Assembly: GCA_033557675.1 (NCBI GenBank)
Contig: JAWQRM010000587.1
Span: 1-21,214, forward strand
Length of the DNA: 21,214 bases
Source of the DNA: Coptodactyla brooksi
Lineage: Eukaryota; Arthropoda; Insecta; Coleoptera; Scarabaeidae
Reading direction: 5' to 3'
Under the pieces are notes generated by a model that was not told the origin of the DNA, did no database searches, and was given only the letters and a program-made list of their open reading frames with translations. The position numbers were made by a program, and so were the translations under genes. Shown piece after piece: positions 16,618 to 21,214 of the stretch (position 1 is the stretch's first letter; each line of letters begins with the position of its first letter).

Positions 16618-16765
16618 AGTTATTAGAATTGTATTACTATTAATAAGGCAGTACTAATTAAAATTCATTCTAATCATAATATTTATGGAATATTTTGCAG
16701 TAACTGTATGCATTATTCAACGCCATTGCACTATTTGTAGTATCAAGTTGTTTGTAACTTACATT

Positions 16766-16925
16766 TTTATATGTATTTGTTAATGACATATTTAAACTAA
16801 TCTTGCTTTTATTTATTATCATTATTTCCTGGTGGCTCTTGACTATGTCGACTTTGTCGATGAAATGCGCATCGAGCAATTTATTATCGTTTTGGTGAAG
16901 GGGTAACCAGTGGTTAACAGGAATA
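16766..16925 (+). mobile_element. PLE 3'-end fragment
   Basis: It contains attatttcctggtggctctt, the hammerhead-like motif and gtgaaggggtaaccagtgg, matching the 3' end of PLE copy A read on its own strand (15595 to about 15497). The first 55 bases (16766-16820) recur inverted at 17878-17931. No PLE coding sequence precedes it directly. Confidence 0.65.
16831..16878 (+). ncRNA. hammerhead-like motif with paired stem II changes
   Basis: Reads GGCTC, TTGACTA, T, GTCGAC (16847-16852), TTT, GTCGAT (16856-16861), GAAAT, GCGC, ATCGAGC. Stem II is fully paired with one G-U. Compared with GTTAAC/GTTAGC at 1821-1868, two inner U-A and A-U pairs have become C-G and G-C. Stem I GCTC/GAGC is kept. The CTGATGA core matches at only four of seven bases, so this copy is probably not active. 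Confidence 0.45.
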
Positions 16926-17430
16926 CAATATATACGCTGTTTCGCACTTCATTAACATTTAGATTAAGATATTTTGTATAGTATATAGTGGTCAGATCAA
17001 AATCCGCCGCAGGCTGTCCTGGGTAGAAAAGTATTCAATTTGACTTCTTTAAATTCATCTGCAATACATTTCGTGCGCACAAATTTCTAAGGCATTGGGA
17101 ATAATTATCAATAATTATTATCTTAATTATTGATTAAGATTATTAGAAGTATTATTAGCAATAATTATCTACGTTTTCTACAAAATTTTATAGGCAGCAT
17201 TTTATGTTTCTAGCTAGATGTGTTCGATCACATTTTCTGGCTGATGTTGAGCCAGTGACTATTTCTAACTGAATTCTAACTCAGTTCTCCAGTAATATTG
17301 TTATTTGTGGGCTTAATTCGCAGAAAATTCCAATCAGATACTCTTCCCAATTCAATACTTAAACTACATCGTGTATGACAGTTTCTCTAGGCAGTTGTTG
17401 GACAAATTATTAGACGGTATTGTATGAAAT
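16926..17430. other. no recognised gene
   Basis: AT-rich, with a tract of ataattat-type repeats at about 17101-17165 including a small attaaga hairpin. The part next to 17430 may still belong to the minus-strand LINE relic but no motif is visible. Confidence 0.45.
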
Positions 17431-17439
17431 GGTAGCAAT

Positions 17440-17690
17440 ATTTTTAATGCGGCATATTCAAAAATATTTTATAAGTAAGGCGTTATGGAGATTGGTCGAT
17501 AGCTAACCATCTTGATAACTTCATTTCGCTTTTGGACTGGATAGACTGTGTAGATCTCTAGTTTTTTTTTTCTGAAAAGGTTCTGCGAGATAAGTTAGTA
17601 AGTTGAGTTAAAGGACTAATAAGAGAAGATACCTTTTAGCTGGCAATGCAAGGAATAGTGTTGGAAGTGAGGTGTTGGTTTTAGTTTATC
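17440..17690 (-). pseudogene. LINE reverse-transcriptase N-terminal fragment
   Basis: Minus-strand codons read SPLTQLTNLSRRTFSEKKK (about 17618-17562), then, after a frame slip, YTVYPVQKRNEVIKMVSYRP and ISITPYL, a stop, NIFEYA. This is the LINE RT order: PLTxLxNxS, then Px-K-G-region, then the NYRPISLLPxxSKIFE block (YRPIS at 17488-17502). The stop replaces the Ser before KIFE. Downstream RT motifs are absent, so only a short piece of the RT survives. The clade cannot be given from this piece; it may or may not be the same family as the LINE at 19855. Confidence 0.65.
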
Positions 17691-17877
17691 AGATAATAGG
17701 TGTTTGACATCTAACGACTTATTTCAAAGTTATGAGATCACACATTGGTACAAAGTAATTGGTTAACAAAATTGTTTATACAATCATAAAAGAAAAGAAG
17801 GATACATACACTCAAAGCAGCAAATTAAAATTGTGATTATAGTTTTCTTTGTAAACGTGGTAATGGAATTAAATACA

Positions 17878-17931
17878 CTAATAATAAAAGCAAGATTAGT
17901 TTAAATATGTCATTAACCAATACATATATTA
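17878..17931 (-). repeat. inverted copy of 16766-16820
   Basis: aagcaagattagtttaaata and tgtcattaaccaatacatat match the reverse complement of 16766-16820. It lies about 55 bases before PLE copy B and mirrors the arrangement near copy A. Confidence 0.7.
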
Positions 17932-17984
17932 TATAAACACCGGAAACGGTGTTTTATTTTAATCATTATCTTTTAATCATTACA

Positions 17985-18868
17985 ACAGGAAAAGAAATGA
18001 TAGTCTTCAAAGGAATTGGTCTCTAAAAATAGTCTTCAAGTAATAAGCGTAAGAATAAGCGTAATAAGCGTAATGTTTAACTGTTTTTTCCTTGCTTTGT
18101 CTTAATCGTGGTGGATAGGTGTTTTGCCTGCTTGCCGACAGTCTTCGAGTCTTAAGACTATCAACAAGAAATGAACATCCTACCCAACAGCATTAATAAG
18201 AAAATTGCACGAAAACGTAAAAAAATATATGGAAGCAAAAGACAACGCAGGAACCGAACATGAAATACAATGCTCATATCAACCGCCTATATCAACCGCA
18301 AAAAATATCATATGCCTCATATCAACCGCATAAGGAAAATATTCAAAACATAAATATTGCACTCCGGACAGCACATAGTATAAAACACATTACACAACAA
18401 GCAATAGACAAAAATAACACAATGGAATAATCCGGAATATATAAAGTCAAGTGTGATACATGTAATATAAAATATACCAAACAAACTGGCAGAAAATTTA
18501 AGGACAGATATAACGAACACATAAAATAAATATAAAGAAATATAAACGTAATATAATCAACAAACGTAACTCCAATTACGCTGACCATCTACACTGGAAT
18601 TCCCGCCTACCTGGAAGTATAGAGTAAAATTTTTAGGACATAAAACTCATAAAATGAATATTTTCAAAAACTTCAAAATATTCAAAGAAACCTTAAATAA
18701 ACCAGCAAGTTACATCTAGGTCAACAACAGCTATTATCCTATATTCCAACCCATAAAACTCCTACAATAAAATAATAACCCACCTATATACGACAAACAT
18801 GTCGACTAAAAGTAGAAACCTTTTAATGCTCGTCAAGCAGGCAAACCACATCGAACCCACTATAATAA
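17985..18868 (+). pseudogene. Penelope-like element copy B: linker, GIY-YIG nuclease and tail
   Basis: This is the plus-strand mirror of copy A. QEMNILPNSINKKIARKRKK (from about 18167) is the linker. PHKENIQNINIALRTAHSIK leads to a TAA (18428-18430), then SGIYKVKCDTCNIKYTKQTG (18431-18490) and RYNEHIK. GIY is intact, while the YIG motif has become YTK. Downstream SNYADHLHW and the remaining tail are broken by stops. Two features are specific to this copy: three aataagcg words at about 18041-18071, and three tatcaaccgc words at 18276-18331 that replace the conserved HVPHIHR segment still seen in copy A. Homology with copy A ends at about 18868, before any hammerhead or terminal tail. Confidence 0.8.
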
Positions 18869-19854
18869 TCGTAAATTTACCTCTAGAAAGTGCTTATAAT
18901 TTTGTCCATTCAAACTGGCTAGCAAAAACATTAGTCCTAGTACATAATTCCCAGTGATATCAGTTCAAGCATTACCGGAAAAGGTTTGTTGGTTTCTAGA
19001 TCTTGTAATATACCGATTGACGGTCGTTACAGAAATTCATGGAATCCCTGGCAAAAGTTGCGTAGTCCGTAAAACGAACACTACAATGAAAAACAATCTT
19101 AAATAAACTGAAATGGATTGGGTGTTATGAGCAAACCCAATATCCAGTCCATTTCAGTTGACTACAAGGAAAGTTTGGATTGATGCACTGTTGTAAAAAC
19201 CATACATAAAATAGCATTCTTGGGATAACTTTCTCAAACTACTTCCAGGGTGCTTCGTAATTCTATTTGGTACGTGTTCTTTTAACTACGGTGTTCGGGC
19301 ATTTATTTTAACCCCAGTATCAGTTTTATTGACTTTGGATCAACCTGCTTTACGAAGACGCTGATGGATTGCCTTAGCTGGACATCTCCGAATGGAATAA
19401 GTTTTCGTGTATAGCCGACGGAGTTAAATTACAATTACCGTTCGCTTGCCCATAGATGAAATGTTTATCTGTCATTTCTTCATTTGTGAAATTCATGATT
19501 TTCAATAATAAGCGATTTTCAATGATTATGTCAGCTAGTTTGTTAAGCAGTTTAGATGTCTAAATTTCCTTTCGATATTATTAGGTATCTAGATTACTTT
19601 ATTTATAATTGTTAAATATAGCTGTAACCTTTTAAGGAAGTATTTTAAAACTTAAATGTATTAGCAATTCATGCAATAGCCGCGCGGACACTGGAAACTT
19701 ACGGGGAACCGTCCCTATAACTTTATTATATTTATTATTAAAAAATTTATTAAAAGCCATTCTTAAACATCGAAATTAGAACAAAGTTAGTATAAATTGA
19801 TAATAATTCTAGTTGACTTTTATAAATTTATAACACAATTGCAATTACACCAGT
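18869..19854. other. no recognised gene
   Basis: No domain, RNA or repeat family recognised. A foldback at 19107-19158 has an 11-bp outer stem (actgaaatgga) and a 6-bp inner stem (ttgggt/acccaa). Composition is slightly less AT-rich at about 19250-19450. Confidence 0.5.
19107..19158. repeat. bulged hairpin
   Basis: ACTGAAATGGA (19107-19117) pairs exactly with 19148-19158, and ttgggt pairs with acccaa inside, leaving a seven-base bulge (tatccag) on one side. Confidence 0.65.
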
Positions 19855-20198
19855 TTCAATAATAATAATAATAAATGCCTTTATTGTCGAGCTGCACACA
19901 AATAGGTTTATAATCAAGTAAAGAAAAGAAAGCAATACAGAAAATCTATCGAGCAATCCAATCTAGATAATAAATCATTTAGACATATGTTAAACAAGAG
20001 AGGGCCCAGACTAGATCCCTGAGGTACGCCCGATGATGCAGCGAATTCAATGTGCCACATTACATTCTCCTGACGAAGGTTTGTTAGATAAACCGAAACA
20101 TATGTCGAGAGTGTGATTTTAAACAACCTTGGTGTGGTTAAGTGTTTATTAACTCCATGTAAATTCAATAGGTAAATATGCACTACTTTCGTAAATAT
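19855..20198 (-). pseudogene. LINE remnant: RT core fused to 3' end
   Basis: The minus strand from 20198 reads FTKVVHIYLLNLHGV (an AFDKVxHxxLLxKL-like RT segment), then LTNLRQENVMWHIEFAASSG, then VPQGSSLGPLLFNICLNDLL. The last is the RT palm signature (GVPQGSxLGPxLFxIxxNDL, 20033-19973) seen in CR1/Jockey-type LINEs. The next conserved box, the catalytic ADD, is missing. Instead the sequence soon reaches caataaaggcatttattatt and a TTA-type microsatellite (plus strand 19858-19876), which looks like a LINE 3' end. So an internal deletion removed the rest of the ORF. The Asp of AFDKV is Thr here. Confidence 0.75.
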
Positions 20199-20890
20199 AT
20201 TGTAAAAGATAAAGAAATTGCAAAATTTATTGCGTCTAATTTAAGTAACTAATTTGATTATGCTAAACTATTTTAGTTACGTGTCAAACACATTACGTGT
20301 CAACAAACAACTCCCACTACTCTCTACTCTTACACTTTGCTCATTAGATTGGTTCAGGGTTGTAGCAAGGGTGGAATAGTGATGAGAGATGAAAACCTAA
20401 AGCACTTCCTACTAATTATCAAATAATTGTTTTCGTAATTCTGTTAATGGTAAAAATAAAGCTGTAGTAGTATTTTCTCTATTGTTGATATTATTACTAT
20501 CTGTAAGTCGTTATTAGACTGCCACGTTAGAGTGATTAAAATAATACTTTACATACAAGCCAATTGTTATATAATCTGGTCACAATAATGATTTCGTAAA
20601 AAATGTACATAGGATTGAAGCACTTAATCTAAAACTTTTTTGATTCTTTACAACTATTTGTAACAAAATATATTTTTATAGTCTACATAAAATGGCGAGA
20701 AAAAAACTATAAGGATAGTACATGCTTAAAATCAAAAGGTCTCGAGTTAAAAGCATAATTGTTAAAATACAGTGCTATGGGGCAAGAGGGTACTTCGTTC
20801 TTAATCTCGGGTACTGCTCTCTTTACAAATAAATGTTTCAAATAAAGGTTGCATGACATCGAACTCTTCATAATTTTAAACAGTTTTCGA
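20199..20890. other. no gene seen
   Basis: AT-rich, with stops in all frames. A few bases at its start may be further LINE sequence. No RNA gene or repeat is recognised. Confidence 0.5.
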
Positions 20891-21095
20891 ATATATAGGG
20901 TGTTCGGTTCTAAAAACTATCTAACTTCAAATTTTTAAATAGAACACCCTGTATATTATTACATTTTTGAAGGCCTTATAAGATTTAAGAGCCACTTTAA
21001 TTATTGTACCTTAGCTTTGAATTATACCGTTTGGTGTTCGATTTATTCTAAAAATTACCAAACTTCAGATTTTTAAATCATAATATACGGAACAT
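20891..21095. repeat. pair of related short repeats with inverted ends
   Basis: 20897-20950 is bounded by AGGGTGTTC and its complement GAACACCCT, embedded in tata-type flanks. A second, related segment (tggtgttcgatttattctaa, about 21031-21095) shares cttcagatttttaaat-like sequence with the first (cttcaaatttttaaat). The bounded unit of about 60 bp looks like a tiny terminal-inverted-repeat element. Confidence 0.6.
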
Positions 21096-21214
21096 CTCAT
21101 ATATTATGATATTATTATAATTTTTAGGGTTATTATGCCGTGGTCTAATAACCGGTAATTATTAGACCACGGCATAATAACCCTAAAAATTATAATAATA
21201 TCATAATATATGAG
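21096..21214. repeat. perfect palindrome, 56-bp arms, at window end
   Basis: 21096-21151 is the exact reverse complement of 21159-21214, around the loop ccggtaa. The arm includes ccgtggtctaataa and agggttattatgcc. The last base of the right arm is the last base of the window, so it may extend further. There are no mismatches at all, unlike the other repeats here. Confidence 0.95.

Noticed and set aside
1..21214. CRISPR arrays, bacterial-type promoters, terminators and operons
   Set aside because: There are no regularly spaced repeats and no dense coding; the window is eukaryotic repeat-rich DNA, so hairpins were not read as terminators.

Overview
The window looks like intergenic or intronic DNA from an arthropod, probably an insect. 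It is strongly AT-rich, has no dense operon-like coding and no recognisable host gene. Most of what can be identified is decayed transposable elements: Penelope-like retroelements (PLEs), mariner, piggyBac, a Tigger/pogo-type element and LINEs. The insect assignment is inference from this repeat mix; I cannot name an order. No intact gene, rRNA, tRNA or CRISPR array is supported.

Layout. 1-950: AT-rich DNA, a 21-bp foldback and a plus-strand PLE fragment (GIY-YIG nuclease region) followed by a hammerhead-ribozyme-like core. 1758-2420: a minus-strand PLE relic carrying a YVDD reverse-transcriptase motif, then the best hammerhead-like motif of the window. 2963-4300: a dispersed repeat, a long miRNA-precursor-sized hairpin, otherwise featureless. 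4303-6600: a piggyBac-like transposase pseudogene split by a mariner element (5114-6224) with a TA target duplication. 7230-7730: a GC-richer island of unknown nature. 7955-11690: copies of one repeat family in inverted arrangement around a Tigger/pogo-type transposase pseudogene (9298-10717). 11793-13355: a LINE fragment abutted by a second, related mariner copy. 13560-13870: a second GC-richer island. 14392-15095: a tandem duplication of about 384 bp. 15475-18868: a large imperfect inverted duplication of a PLE (minus copy 15475-16462, plus copy 17985-18868) with further fragments and a LINE RT piece between. 19855-20198: a LINE with RT motif joined to its 3' tail. 20891-21214: short terminal-repeat-like sequences and a perfect 56-bp-arm palindrome that ends exactly at the window edge.

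The main signal beyond TE decay is a set of hammerhead-like motifs, several placed just 3' of PLE coding remnants. They share the order stem I half, CTGATGA-like core, six-pair stem II with a three-base loop, GAAA, ATCGAG. Two copies show paired changes in stem II that keep base pairing. Hammerheads are already known from PLEs, so this is a new example of a known association rather than a proven new system.
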